A stretch of DNA of 62,254 nucleotides from an uncultured Porphyromonadaceae bacterium (lineage in GTDB: Bacteria > Bacteroidota > Bacteroidia > Bacteroidales > Muribaculaceae). Below the pieces are notes generated by a model that had not been told where the DNA came from, ran no database searches, and saw only the letters and a list, made by a program, of their open reading frames with translations. Numbering within the stretch: the stretch's first letter is position 1; each line of letters opens with the position of its first letter. Where the stretch lies: NCBI GenBank assembly GCA_947175215.1, contig CAMWLR010000005.1, positions 1-62,254 of the forward strand, written 5' to 3'. Made by a program: the position numbers and the translations under genes. Below are positions 37,588 through 48,023 of this stretch, piece after piece.

Positions 37588-40500
37588 TTATTTGGCTATA
37601 TACTTATACGTGATACCGTCGGCGGTGCGGACAATAAAGAGTTTGCCGCTGTTCTCTTTCATGAACTTGATCGCATCGGCTGATGTGGCGCCGGTCATAA
37701 GGGTGTGACCCTCGAGGTCATATACGCTCACATTGTCGCCCCAAGCTGATGTTGTGATGACGGTCAGACCTGATTTAGCTGAGGCGCTCACGAGGATATC
37801 GGCGCGGGCGTCATTACCTGACAGCAGGGTGACGATGGCGTTATGCTCCTCCTCCTTGTCGGTATTGAAGTCAAGGGTGAATGTGCCGCCCTCGGCAGGA
37901 AGCTCGGTCACCGACGGAGTAAAGTGCGCGGCGTGAGTGCCACCCATTGATAACTTGATTGGCTGGGTAAGGTTGTGACCCTCAATGACTACTTCCTCAG
38001 AAGTGGTGACATTTCCTGTCGAAGCCTCCATCTGCATCAGCTGATGGCTTGAGCGGATAAACGGCATATCGGTGCGACCCCATGAGAAGTCGTCGATAAA
38101 GTATTGTGCCGAGCTCTCCTTACCGCGGAGCGATTGGAAGACAAATGCGATGTAAAATTCATCAGGGAGATTCCAGTTGGCGGCGTCAAGGATATAGCGC
38201 GCCCACTGGTCATTCTCGTCAGCGGTGCAGGGGAGACCGAGACCCTCGATTGCCGATACGGTCACATCCTGAGGATTAGCGTCAGCCTCGGCAGCATCGA
38301 TAACGGCTACCATCAGGTAATCGTTCATACCCTCGGTCATCATACGGCCCATGACGTTGAAGCAGAGCAGGCGCTCCTGAGCGTTCTTAAAGTCAAGGCG
38401 CGGTGACATCAACATGGCGATCATCTCTGAGCTTTCCTGGGCCTTGCTGTCATAGGCGACAACTTTGGCAGCCTGGTTGCCGTCGTCGAGCGTTGTGCTC
38501 CACCATGCGCGGTTACCCTCGTATGCTACATTCTTCCAACCCTCGAGGCTGAGAGGTTTGTTATTCTCGGCCGGGTTGGTGAAGTCGGTTGCATAGTAGG
38601 TTAGGGCAGGGCTGTCAAAGGTCAGTTCGTCACCCTCCTTGATTTCGGGCTCGGGGCCGGCAGAGGTTGATCCTTTGACATTGACGGTCACATCCTCGGC
38701 CATAGGTGTCGAGAAGGTGATGACAGCGGTGTGTGCACCCTCTTGTTGAGGACGGAATGTTATCTTGAGGTTGTATGTTCCCTCTTTCATCATCGACCCT
38801 GAGTTGATGAGGAAGCCGGTGCCTTGTACTTTAACTGTGCCGTAATCGAGACCGTTGGCGACGGTGTAGGTGATAGTCTGATCTTGGGTTTCACCCACGG
38901 CAGCGACGAAGTCGGTCAGCCCTGAGGCGTCGACAGTAACCATAGGAGGATTGGCCGGGTCATAGGCTTTAGCTTTGAGGGTGCAGCCATAGTTAAGTTC
39001 GGCCGGGGTGGTCTCAAAGTTGATACGGGCCTCATGTGACCCTGTTGCAGTCGGGGTGTAGGTGACTTTCACCTGATAGATGCCTGTACCGGCGGGGATA
39101 TCCTCGCGGTCGGCGGTGAACATTGCTGAGTTCTTGCCACCAAACCAGATGGTCACGGGGTTGGCCAGTGCCGTAGTCTTTACGGTGAATACACCCAGTT
39201 CGACAGGCTGATTGATCTCATAATAGGTGTTGGCATCTGCGGTAGCAGTGTAAGTTACCTCCATCTCGGGAGTTGCCAAAACAACGTCAGCCTCGCCGCG
39301 TGCGGTGACGATGACTGCGCCCTTTGAGGTAGATATGCCGGTGAGGGCAGAGATAAAACCGGGCATCGCCGTGCCGACAAGGTCGGTATTCTGGAATGTG
39401 CGGACACGTCCGGCTGTGGTGGTGCCGTTGACGGTCTGCGAGGCGGCAGCCCCGGTGGTTGACCAAAGGGTATTTTCAGATACCGTAAGCTCGACATCCT
39501 TGACGGTCACGAGGCGATAGAGGTAATCAGTCTTTGATGAGTTGATTTCGGCGAAAGTTGCCTCAAGGGGTGTAATCTCATTGTCTGATGATATGACGTC
39601 ACCGATGGTTGTCTGGAGATATGTAGGCTGGAAACAAGGGCCGGCAGCGTCATCGACACGCCAGAGGATGAGGTTCTTGACCTTGTCACCAGCCTTGAAA
39701 TTGCACTCGCCTGCAAAGTCGGCATAGTTGATGCGGATAGCTCCGGTCATATCCTGTACATAAATATCTTTGGTGGCACTATTGACATAGCTGACTTTAG
39801 CCATCGAGCCGACATAACGATATACATCGAATGTCTCGTTATCAACGAGATTGAGAGCTGAGAAGCTGGTCTTGTCAGTGACCGGTACGACAGTCGCGGT
39901 AAGTGCTACGGTCTGATCCTGCGCTCCCTCTGATGCGATTGTCAGGGTAGCGTCGAGGCTTTCGGCTGCGGCGGTAAATGTTAAGGTTACCTCCTCGCCG
40001 CCGGCTGACATTGCCTCGTCAGCAGGGATTGAGGTCGGGGCGACTGTCACCGCTGGCGAGCTGCTTGTCAGTGTGACGGGTGCTGTCAGGTTGTCGCCCT
40101 TGACGGTGATGGTCTTGGTGACGGTCATACCCTGGAATACGGCCAGACCATCGGCAAAATCAACTGCAGCCGGATTGACCGAGATACTGCTCTGATTATT
40201 CACCTCACCGCTGTCGGGGAAGAGGCTGTCCCAATCGGTAGCGAAACGCACGGCATCAATGACGGCTGTCGGCGGGGTGATGTTGCTGCCGAAATACTGG
40301 TAGACACGTATTCCCTGCATACCGTAGGTGGCCGATACGTCGGCTGACTCGGTCGACTGGGTGACTGCCGGGGTTGATGCACCCTTGGCGGTGGGATTGA
40401 TCCATAGCGTGAAGACGTCATTTTTAGTACCGTCGACAAACTCATACGCCATGACTGCAAGATAAGTCTCGCCGATGTTATACTCGCCGGGGGCAGTTGC

Positions 40501-41022
40501 TGACGTGCCGGCCGCACTGTTCTTGCTCGATACGATTTTGAATTTGGTGTCGTCTGACCCTTTTGTTAAAAAGATGCGGCCATGCTGAGAGAGACTGGTG
40601 TTGTACTCAGTAAATCCGTTCTTGTTAGCGCCGGCAAATGAGACGAAGAACGGTGTGCCGTTTTGCGGGGCGGCTTCGACTTTGAACAGGAATGAGGCAT
40701 AGACCGTCCCCGAGATGATAGCTTCATCAGCCCCTTTGAGGGCAAAGCCCTGAGTCTTTGATTTACCCTCGGGGGTAATCTGCATGGCCATACCGGTAGG
40801 GGTCTCGAGATAACCGGGATAGGTGAGGGGGGTGTCTACAAGGTCGATTGTTTCGGTCGCTGAGACAGCTGTGGCTTGTATCCAACCGGGCTTGCCAGAC
40901 AACGATCCGCCGTCATACTCAAAGTTTTCGGTTCTGAGCAGTTCGGCCCCTGCGTGCAAGGGTGACAATAGCCCCCCGAAACCTGCGCACAGTAGCGCGC
41001 ATAGCTTAAGGTTGATCTTCAT
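37588..41022 (-). CDS. Large secreted multi-domain beta-sandwich protein, T9SS-type C-terminus
   Basis: Signal peptide; repeated Ig-like domains, OB-like insert (YVQDMTGAIRINY), choice-of-anchor-like domain; C-terminus VYDLEGHTLMTGATSADAIKFMKENSGKLFIVRTADGITYKYIAK. Confidence 0.75.
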   Translation of the reverse strand: MKINLKLCALLCAGFGGLLSPLHAGAELLRTENFEYDGGSLSGKPGWIQATAVSATETIDLVDTPLTYPGYLETPTGMAMQITPEGKSKTQGFALKGADEAIISGTVYASFLFKVEAAPQNGTPFFVSFAGANKNGFTEYNTSLSQHGRIFLTKGSDDTKFKIVSSKNSAAGTSATAPGEYNIGETYLAVMAYEFVDGTKNDVFTLWINPTAKGASTPAVTQSTESADVSATYGMQGIRVYQYFGSNITPPTAVIDAVRFATDWDSLFPDSGEVNNQSSISVNPAAVDFADGLAVFQGMTVTKTITVKGDNLTAPVTLTSSSPAVTVAPTSIPADEAMSAGGEEVTLTFTAAAESLDATLTIASEGAQDQTVALTATVVPVTDKTSFSALNLVDNETFDVYRYVGSMAKVSYVNSATKDIYVQDMTGAIRINYADFAGECNFKAGDKVKNLILWRVDDAAGPCFQPTYLQTTIGDVISSDNEITPLEATFAEINSSKTDYLYRLVTVKDVELTVSENTLWSTTGAAASQTVNGTTTAGRVRTFQNTDLVGTAMPGFISALTGISTSKGAVIVTARGEADVVLATPEMEVTYTATADANTYYEINQPVELGVFTVKTTALANPVTIWFGGKNSAMFTADREDIPAGTGIYQVKVTYTPTATGSHEARINFETTPAELNYGCTLKAKAYDPANPPMVTVDASGLTDFVAAVGETQDQTITYTVANGLDYGTVKVQGTGFLINSGSMMKEGTYNLKITFRPQQEGAHTAVITFSTPMAEDVTVNVKGSTSAGPEPEIKEGDELTFDSPALTYYATDFTNPAENNKPLSLEGWKNVAYEGNRAWWSTTLDDGNQAAKVVAYDSKAQESSEMIAMLMSPRLDFKNAQERLLCFNVMGRMMTEGMNDYLMVAVIDAAEADANPQDVTVSAIEGLGLPCTADENDQWARYILDAANWNLPDEFYIAFVFQSLRGKESSAQYFIDDFSWGRTDMPFIRSSHQLMQMEASTGNVTTSEEVVIEGHNLTQPIKLSMGGTHAAHFTPSVTELPAEGGTFTLDFNTDKEEEHNAIVTLLSGNDARADILVSASAKSGLTVITTSAWGDNVSVYDLEGHTLMTGATSADAIKFMKENSGKLFIVRTADGITYKYIAK

Positions 41023-41229
41023 AATTGATTGGTTTTATTGTAATAAGATTGATTGTTCAGGTTATGTTTAAGGTTAGTAGAGTGTATCGGGCTCAAAGAT
41101 ACACGATTAATGTCAGATTACAAAGCGCTCTATGTCTCAGTGGCGTTTTTTAGCTATTTTTAATAATAGATAGGTGTGATGCGATTGTTAAAAAATGCGT
41201 ATTATGCTGATAATCTGTAAAAGAATGAT

Positions 41230-41237
41230 TATCTTTG
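41230..41237 (+). promoter_or_regulatory. -7 box of the etf operon
   Basis: TATCTTTG. Confidence 0.45.
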
Positions 41238-41254
41238 CAATTGCAAAAGACCGG

Positions 41255-41320
41255 CAGGGGGGAAGCGCGGCCATCGCCGCGGGTTCTCCCTGTCTCTGTC
41301 AGACCCCCCGGCAACAGGGG
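41255..41320 (+). promoter_or_regulatory. GC-rich, potentially alternative-folding 5' leader of the etf operon
   Basis: CAGGGGGGAAG-CGCGGC-CATC-GCCGCG-GGTTCTCCCTG then CCCCCCGGCAACAGGGG. Confidence 0.4.
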
Positions 41321-41390
41321 CATCACATTCTGTTTGCTGTCTATAATACGCTATATATCAAGAAAATAAATCAATTAAAAGATAAGATTC

Positions 41391-42266
41391 ATGAGTTTAA
41401 ACATCATTGTTCTTGCCAAGCAGGTGCCCGACACCCGCAACGTGGGAAAAGATGCCATGAAAGAAGACGGCACTATCAACCGCGCAGCGTTGCCCGCCAT
41501 CTTCAACCCCGAGGACCTCAATGCTCTTGAGCAGGCCCTCCGTCTCAAGGAAGCCAATCCCGGCTCGACCATCACTATGCTCACAATGGGTCTGCCCCGC
41601 GCAGCCGAGGTGGTACGCGAAGGGATCTTCCGCGGTGCTGACAACGGTATTGTGCTGACAGACCGCGCTCTGGGTGGTGCTGACACCCTGGCGACATCTT
41701 ACTCGCTGGCTCAGGCTATCAAGAAAATCGGTAAGTATGACATCGTGCTCTGCGGTCGTCAGGCTATCGACGGTGATACCGCCCAGGTTGGTCCCCAGAT
41801 CGCCGAGAAGCTCGGGCTTCCTCAGGTTACTTATGCCGAGGAGATCCTCGATCTCAAGGATGGCAAGGTGACCGTCAAGCGTCGTCTTGAGTCGGGTGTA
41901 GAGACCGTAAAGGCCCCTCTTCCCTGTGTAGTGACCGTAAACGGCACAGCCGCAGAGTGCCGCCCCCGCAACGCCAAGCGTGTGATGCAGTATAAGTATG
42001 CCGCCTCTCCCTCTGAGAAGGCCAAACTCGATGAGGCCAAGCTGGCAGTGCTCGAGAAGCGCCCTGCTCTCGATGTCATCCAGGAATGGGGTGCAGCTTA
42101 TGTAGATGCTGATCCCGAACAGATCGGTATGGCCGGTTCGCCCACAAAGGTAAAAGCTGTTGAGAACGTTGTGTTCACAGCCAAGCAGAACCTTACCCTT
42201 GATGACAATGACGAGCAGATCGAGCAGCTCATCAAGGAACTCATCGCCAACCATACCATCGGCTAA
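41391..42266 (+). CDS. etfB: Electron transfer flavoprotein subunit beta
   Basis: MSLNIIVLAKQVPDTRNVGKDAMKEDGTINRAALPAIFNPEDLNALEQAL; CGRQAIDGDTAQVGPQIAE. Confidence 0.95.
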   Translation: MSLNIIVLAKQVPDTRNVGKDAMKEDGTINRAALPAIFNPEDLNALEQALRLKEANPGSTITMLTMGLPRAAEVVREGIFRGADNGIVLTDRALGGADTLATSYSLAQAIKKIGKYDIVLCGRQAIDGDTAQVGPQIAEKLGLPQVTYAEEILDLKDGKVTVKRRLESGVETVKAPLPCVVTVNGTAAECRPRNAKRVMQYKYAASPSEKAKLDEAKLAVLEKRPALDVIQEWGAAYVDADPEQIGMAGSPTKVKAVENVVFTAKQNLTLDDNDEQIEQLIKELIANHTIG

Positions 42267-42285
42267 CCCTTAAACGTATATCCCA

Positions 42286-43317
42286 ATGCAAAAAGATAAC
42301 AACAATCTCGTCGTCTATTGCGAATATGAGGACGGTAAGATAGCTGATGTCAGCCTCGAACTCCTCACCAAGGGTCGGCAGCTTGCCACCGAACTTGGCG
42401 TTAAACTCGAGGCCGTGGTCATCGGCGACAAGCTCTCAGGTATTGAGAAACAGCTCTTCCCCTATGGTGTAGATACGGTCTACAAGGTTGAGGACAAGCG
42501 TCTCTATCCCTATACATCAAACCCCCACGCAGCTGTGCTGATCAACCTCTTTAAGGAGATCAAGCCGCAGATCTGCCTGATGGGCGCCACCTGCATCGGC
42601 CGTGACCTCGGCCCCCGCGTGAGCTCATCACTCCACAGCGGTCTGACCGCCGACTGTACTTCGCTCGTCATCGGTGATCACAAAGATCCCAAGACCGGCA
42701 AGGAGTATGAGAATCTGCTCTACCAGATCCGTCCGGCGTTCGGCGGCAATATCGTCGCCACTATCGTCAACCCCGACTGCCGCCCCCAGATGGCAACCGT
42801 CCGTGAGGGTGTTATGAAAAAAGAAGTCTTCGACCCCAACCATAAGGGAGAGGTGGTCAAGCTCGACGCCAAGAAATATGTCAAGGATGAGGATTTTGTA
42901 GTCGAGATCATCGACCGCCATATCGAGAAGTCTAAGATCAATATCAAGAATGCCCCCATCATCGTTGCCGGCGGTTACGGTGTCGGATCAAAAGAGGGCT
43001 TTGATATGCTGCACGAACTTGCATCGGTGCTTGGTGCCGAGGTGGGCGCGACCCGCGCCGCCGTTGATGCCGGCTTTACCGAGCATGCACGTCAGGTAGG
43101 CCAGACCGGTGTCACTGTCCGTCCCAAGCTCTATATCGCTTGCGGTATCTCGGGCCAGATCCAGCACATCGCCGGTATGCAGGACAGCTCGATCATCATC
43201 TCTATCAACAACGACCCCAACGCCCCGATCAACGCGATCGCCGACTATGTCATCAACGGTAACTACGAAGAGGTCGTACCCAAACTCATCAAGTATTATA
43301 AGAAAAACTCGAAGTAA
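42286..43317 (+). CDS. etfA: Electron transfer flavoprotein subunit alpha
   Basis: GGYGVGSKEGFDMLHELASVLGAEVGATRAAVDAGF...QVGQTGVTVRPKLYIACGISGQIQHIAGM. Confidence 0.95.
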   Translation: MQKDNNNLVVYCEYEDGKIADVSLELLTKGRQLATELGVKLEAVVIGDKLSGIEKQLFPYGVDTVYKVEDKRLYPYTSNPHAAVLINLFKEIKPQICLMGATCIGRDLGPRVSSSLHSGLTADCTSLVIGDHKDPKTGKEYENLLYQIRPAFGGNIVATIVNPDCRPQMATVREGVMKKEVFDPNHKGEVVKLDAKKYVKDEDFVVEIIDRHIEKSKINIKNAPIIVAGGYGVGSKEGFDMLHELASVLGAEVGATRAAVDAGFTEHARQVGQTGVTVRPKLYIACGISGQIQHIAGMQDSSIIISINNDPNAPINAIADYVINGNYEEVVPKLIKYYKKNSK

Positions 43318-45053
43318 TGGCTAACTTCTATACAGATAACAAGGCGCTGAAGCTACACCTCCAGCACCCCCTGATGCAGAAAATCGTCAGCCTGAAAGAG
43401 CGTGACTTTGCCGATGCCGACAAGTTTGACTATGCTCCGGTTGATTTTGCCGATGCTATGGACAACTATGAGCGCGTGCTCGAAATCGTCGGTGAGCTCT
43501 GCGGTACAACCATCGCCGAGAACGCCGAGAGTGTCGATCACGAAGGCCCCAAGGTTGAGAAAGGGCGCGTGACTTACGCCTCAGGTACTCAGCAAAATCT
43601 CGATGCCTGCCGCAAGGCCGGCCTGATGGGTATGGCTATGCCCCGTCGTTTCGGCGGTCTTAACTTCCCCATCACTCCCTATATCATGGCTGCCGACATC
43701 GTCAGCCGCGCAGACACCGGTTTTGAGAACCTCTGGGGTCTGCAGGATTGCGCCGAGACTCTCTATGAGTTCGGCTCAGAAGATCAACGCGAGCGCTATA
43801 TCCCCCGCGTATGCGCCGGTGAGACCATGTCGATGGACCTTACCGAACCCGATGCCGGTTCTGACCTGCAGTCGGTAATGCTCAAGGCCACCGAAATGCC
43901 CGATGGCAGCTGGCGTCTTAACGGCGTCAAGCGCTTTATCACCAACGGTGACGCTGACATCCACCTGGTACTTGCCCGCTCAGAGAACGGCACCAAGGAT
44001 GGCCGCGGTCTGTCTATGTTTATCTATGACAAACGTCAGGGTGGCGTAGATGTGCGCCGTATCGAGAACAAGATGGGTATCAAGGGATCCCCCACCTGCG
44101 AGCTCGTCTACAAAAACGCCAAGGCTGAGCTTTGCGGCTCACGTCGTCTGGGTCTCATCAAGTATGTGATGGCTCTGATGAACGGTGCTCGTCTCGGCAT
44201 CGCCGCCCAGAGTGTCGGTGTCAGCGAGATCGCTTACCGCGAGGCTGACGCATACGCCCGCGACCGTAAGCAGTTCGGCAAGGCTATCATCGAGTTCCCC
44301 GCTGTACGCGAGATTCTCGCCACAATGAAGGCCAAGCTCGACGCTTCGCGCTGCCTCCTTTATGAGACCGCCCGCTATGTCGACCTCTACAAGGCATACG
44401 AGGATATCGCCCGCGACCGTCAGCTCACACCTGAGGAGCGTCAGGAGATGAAACTCTACAACAAGCTGGCAGACGCCTGCACACCTCTTGCCAAGGGCCT
44501 TACATCAGAATATTGCAACCAGAACGCATACGACTGCATCCAGATTCATGGTGGTTCGGGTTTCATGAAAGATTACGCCTGCGAGCGAGTTTACCGCGAT
44601 GCGCGTATCACCTCAATCTACGAGGGTACGACTCAGCTGCAGGTTGTGGCTGCTATCCGCCACGTCCTCACCGGCACATACGCTCAGCTTATCGAGGAGT
44701 ATCAGAAGATGGAAGTTGCACCCGAACTTGAGGCTCAGAAAAAGATTCTCGATGAGATGTTTGCCAAGTATCAGGAAGCTGTTGAGGCTGTCAAGGCTGT
44801 CAACGAGACCGAGTACACCGACTTCATGGCCCGTCGCCTCGTCGAGATGGCAGGTGATTGCGTAATGGGTTATCTGCTGGTTACCGACGCATCTCGCAAC
44901 CTCTCGTCAGAAGATGCCACCGTCAAGGAGGCTGCTGCCGAGCTCGCCAAGAGTGCTAAGGTTTATGTCAACCTCGGTATGGCTGACGTTGCACGCAACG
45001 CTGCTTTCGTGGCAAGCGTGAAACCCGCCGACATGGCTGAGTATCAGGCTTAA
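43317..45053 (+). CDS. Acyl-CoA dehydrogenase family protein
   Basis: DLTEPDAGSDLQSV, QFGKAIIEFPAVREILA, IHGGSGFMKDYACERVYRDARITSIYEGTTQLQ; start overlaps etfA stop. Confidence 0.95.
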   Translation: MANFYTDNKALKLHLQHPLMQKIVSLKERDFADADKFDYAPVDFADAMDNYERVLEIVGELCGTTIAENAESVDHEGPKVEKGRVTYASGTQQNLDACRKAGLMGMAMPRRFGGLNFPITPYIMAADIVSRADTGFENLWGLQDCAETLYEFGSEDQRERYIPRVCAGETMSMDLTEPDAGSDLQSVMLKATEMPDGSWRLNGVKRFITNGDADIHLVLARSENGTKDGRGLSMFIYDKRQGGVDVRRIENKMGIKGSPTCELVYKNAKAELCGSRRLGLIKYVMALMNGARLGIAAQSVGVSEIAYREADAYARDRKQFGKAIIEFPAVREILATMKAKLDASRCLLYETARYVDLYKAYEDIARDRQLTPEERQEMKLYNKLADACTPLAKGLTSEYCNQNAYDCIQIHGGSGFMKDYACERVYRDARITSIYEGTTQLQVVAAIRHVLTGTYAQLIEEYQKMEVAPELEAQKKILDEMFAKYQEAVEAVKAVNETEYTDFMARRLVEMAGDCVMGYLLVTDASRNLSSEDATVKEAAAELAKSAKVYVNLGMADVARNAAFVASVKPADMAEYQA

Positions 45054-45080
45054 TCAGCAATAAGACTAATCTTATTTACC

Positions 45081-45110
45081 AATGGCCGGTTGCCCTCGCA
45101 GCCGGCCATT
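45081..45110. terminator. Intrinsic terminator-like hairpin after the etf operon
   Basis: AATGGCCGGTTGCCctcGCAGCCGGCCATT. Confidence 0.7.
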
Positions 45111-45136
45111 GATATTCATAGCCGACCGGAAATAAA

Positions 45137-45162
45137 AAAGAGCGCGGGTGACCGTGCTCTTT
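45137..45162. terminator. Hairpin downstream of tRNA-Arg (minus)
   Basis: AAAGAGCGCGGGTGACCGTGCTCTTT. Confidence 0.6.
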
Positions 45163-45167
45163 AGTTG

Positions 45168-45239
45168 TATTCCCGTAGGGAGTCGAACCCTAATCGTCGG
45201 AACCGGAATCCGATATTCTATCCATTGAACTACGGGAAC
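45168..45239 (-). tRNA. tRNA-Arg(CCG)
   Basis: Minus strand GTTCCCGTAGTTCAATGGATAGAATATCGGATTCCGGTTCCGACGATTAGGGTTCGACTCCCTACGGGAATA; anticodon loop TTCCGGT; minus promoter TAACTTTG at 45273-45280. Confidence 0.93.
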
Positions 45240-45382
45240 AGAATGTGTTGTTGCGGTGGCTCTTTATATCTGCAAAGTTAGGGATAATTTTTGAGGCTTG
45301 CAAATCTTTCGAGAGGTGCAAATTGTTTGGTTACTTCTGTCATAGACTCATTTTGCCGGCTTGTGGATGTTTTACCTCAAAT

Positions 45383-45820
45383 TTAGCCCTGACAGTCGGG
45401 ATTGGCGGCGAGGTATTCGAGGTACTCATCCATGGGTGACAGATACTCGTCGGGATCGAAGTTTGTTGAGCTGAGTGTCAGGCATACTGCGCCGGGAGTG
45501 AAGTCGTGGAGCTCGCGCCAATAGGGGGGAGGCAACAGAAGTCCTAAGTCCGGGCGGTCGAGAGTAAAGGTTTCCCAGTTACTGCCGTCAAAGACTTTGA
45601 CGATGAAGCTGCCTGAGAGAGCTATCAGCAGTTGGCTCTCACGGATATGGGCGTGTCCGCCGCGTTGCGAACCGTCGGGCATGCCGTAGAGATAGAATAT
45701 CCGCTTTATCTCAAAGGGTGAGTTTTGAGGATATTGCAGGAATGTAAGACTGCCGCGGTTGTCGCTGATTTGCGGCAACCGCAGCAGTGTGGGTTTATGA
45801 CCGATCGGGTCTTGGGTCAT
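45383..45820 (-). CDS. WxcM-like/FdtA-type cupin domain protein (sugar 3,4-ketoisomerase-like)
   Basis: LPQISDNRGSLTFLQYPQNSPFEIKRIFYLYGMPDGSQRGGHAHIRESQLLIALSGSFIVKVFDG. Confidence 0.85.
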   Translation of the reverse strand: MTQDPIGHKPTLLRLPQISDNRGSLTFLQYPQNSPFEIKRIFYLYGMPDGSQRGGHAHIRESQLLIALSGSFIVKVFDGSNWETFTLDRPDLGLLLPPPYWRELHDFTPGAVCLTLSSTNFDPDEYLSPMDEYLEYLAANPDCQG

Positions 45821-45852
45821 ATCTGCGGGGGAGATGCTGATGGCAGGTCGGT

Positions 45853-46773
45853 TTATTTATTGACGCGATAGGGGGCTGAGCCGTCGCGCAGGAAGTCTAC
45901 GATCTGACGGGCGGCGGCGATACCGGCGTTAATATTTGCCTCGGCGGTCTGCGCCCCCATCTTCTTGGGGGTGAAGAATACACGGCCGGCAAATTCCTCC
46001 TCAAGCACGGGTGCGTTGTCGGGCTTGACGTCGGCAACATATTTGATGTCGGGACGTTCGGCGAGAGCTTTACGCAGTCCCTCCTCGTCGATAACCTCCT
46101 TGCGGGCGGTGTTGACCAGCACGCCGTTTTTGGGGAGTTTCATAACCAGGTCATAACCTACCGACCCCTTTGTCTCGGGGGTGGCGGGGATATGGAGTGA
46201 CACGATCTGATTGTCGGCATATAGGGCGTCGAGATATTTGACGGGGGTCACACCGGCATCAATCATCACCTGATCGGGGCAGTAGGGATCGAGGGCGTTG
46301 ACCTCCATCCCGAACCCTTTGGCGATGCGGGCCACGTTGCGGCCGACCTGGCCGAATGCGTGGATGCCGAGTTTCTTACCTTTGAGCTCTGTGCCTGATG
46401 TGCCGTTATACATATTTCTGACAGCCATAACGGCCATACCGAAGACCAGCTCGGCCACGGCATTTGAGTTCTGACCCGGGGTGTTCTCGACACATACATT
46501 GTGGGCTGTGGCGGCGGCGAGATCGACGTTATCATAACCGGCACCGGCGCGTACCACGATCTTGAGCTGTTTGGCTGCATCAAGCACCTCGGCATCGACT
46601 TTATCAGAGCGGATGATCAGGGCATCAGCGTCTTTAACGGCGTCGAGCAGTTGCTGACGGTCGGTATATTTCTCAAGCAGAGCCAGTTGATAACCGGCAT
46701 CCTCTACAACTTTGCGAATACCCTCGACTGCGACGGGGGCAAACGGCTTTTCGGTAGCTACCAATACTTTCAT
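45853..46773 (-). CDS. serA: D-3-phosphoglycerate dehydrogenase
   Basis: VVRAGAGYDNVDLAAATAHNVCVENTPGQNSNAVAEL; GIHAFGQVGRNVARIAKGFGMEV; directly downstream of serC. Confidence 0.9.
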   Translation of the reverse strand: MKVLVATEKPFAPVAVEGIRKVVEDAGYQLALLEKYTDRQQLLDAVKDADALIIRSDKVDAEVLDAAKQLKIVVRAGAGYDNVDLAAATAHNVCVENTPGQNSNAVAELVFGMAVMAVRNMYNGTSGTELKGKKLGIHAFGQVGRNVARIAKGFGMEVNALDPYCPDQVMIDAGVTPVKYLDALYADNQIVSLHIPATPETKGSVGYDLVMKLPKNGVLVNTARKEVIDEEGLRKALAERPDIKYVADVKPDNAPVLEEEFAGRVFFTPKKMGAQTAEANINAGIAAARQIVDFLRDGSAPYRVNK

Positions 46774-46794
46774 GACGGTGTTTTTTTGTAGAGG

Positions 46795-47865
46795 TTAGAG
46801 CTTGTTCTGGAACTCTTTCATTGCGTCAACGAGTACCTTGACACTCTCGATGGGGAGCGCGTTGTAGAGCGATGCACGGAAACCGCCGACCGAGCGGTGT
46901 CCCTTGATACCAACGATACCCTTTGAGGTTGCAAATTCCATAAACGATTTCTCGAGCTCGGCATATTCGGGTTTGAGCACGAAACAAACGTTCATGATCG
47001 AGCGGTCAGCGTGGTCAGGCACGGTTGCCTCGAAGATCTTTGACGAATCAATGGCCTCATAAAGGAGGGCTGCTTTATCGAGATCCATCTTCTCAAGCAC
47101 TTTGATACCGCCGAGTTCCTTGTAATAACGCAAGGTCTGGAGAGCCGAGAAAATCGGCAGTACGGGAGGTGTGTTAAACATCGACCCTTTGTCAATATGG
47201 GTCTTGTAGTTGAGCATCGTGGGGATGGGGCGGCAGGGATGCTGCACGGCATCATCGCGAACGATGACGATAGTGGCACCGGCAGGGGCGAGATTCTTCT
47301 GCGCGCCGGCATAAATCAGGTCATATTTTGATACATCCACCGGACGCGAGAAAATGTCAGATGACATATCCGAGACCAGACGCACGGGGGTGTCGGGGTC
47401 TTTGCGGATCTCGGTGCCGTAGATGGTATTGTTGGTCGTATAGTGGAAATAGTCGGCATCAGCCGGCACGGTATAATCTTTGGGGATGTAGTTATAGTTG
47501 CGGTCTTCTGAAGATGCCACTACATCGACATCGCCAAAGAGCTTAGCCTCCTTGACAGCCTTGTGGGCCCACACACCGGTGTCGAGATAAGCGGCTTTAT
47601 TCTTGAGCAGGTTATAGGGCACCATTGCAAACTGCAGGGATGCGCCTCCACCGAGAAACAGCACGCTGTAACCATCGGGTACTTCGAGGAGTTCTTTAAC
47701 CAGAGCCTGAGCTTCATCCATCACGGCCTGGAATTCTTTGGAGCGGTGAGAAACTTCGAGAATAGACAGACCTGTGTTAGCGAAATCAAGAACGGCATCG
47801 GCAGTGTTCTTGATAGTGTACTGGCTCATGATCGACGGGCCGGCATAGAAGTTGTGCTTCTTCAT
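46795..47865 (-). CDS. serC: Phosphoserine aminotransferase
   Basis: [77 protein letters not shown]. Confidence 0.95.
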   Translation of the reverse strand: MKKHNFYAGPSIMSQYTIKNTADAVLDFANTGLSILEVSHRSKEFQAVMDEAQALVKELLEVPDGYSVLFLGGGASLQFAMVPYNLLKNKAAYLDTGVWAHKAVKEAKLFGDVDVVASSEDRNYNYIPKDYTVPADADYFHYTTNNTIYGTEIRKDPDTPVRLVSDMSSDIFSRPVDVSKYDLIYAGAQKNLAPAGATIVIVRDDAVQHPCRPIPTMLNYKTHIDKGSMFNTPPVLPIFSALQTLRYYKELGGIKVLEKMDLDKAALLYEAIDSSKIFEATVPDHADRSIMNVCFVLKPEYAELEKSFMEFATSKGIVGIKGHRSVGGFRASLYNALPIESVKVLVDAMKEFQNKL

Positions 47866-48023
47866 CTTAATAAGTTTTTATGAATGAAACGTGGAGAGAC
47901 GCGATAATTCGTTGCTAATTTTCGCAAAGTTAATCAATGAAATGCGATTTTCCAAACCCCTACAAAAAAATTCAATCCTCAGAATAGATAATTAGATCAC
48001 AAAAAGGTGATGAGGTATAGGGG

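Noticed and set aside
41301-41320. CCGGCAACAGGGG resembling the GGCAAC block of SAM-I riboswitches
   Set aside because: The rest of the SAM-I core (AGAG, GAGGGA, GGCCC, GATGAA order) is not present; kept only as a generic structured-leader candidate.
41397-42254. 285-codon open frame antisense to almost all of etfB
   Set aside because: Frame is a codon-bias shadow of a highly biased CDS; no plausible promoter or family-like composition (Cys/Leu/Gly-rich reading typical of antisense frames).
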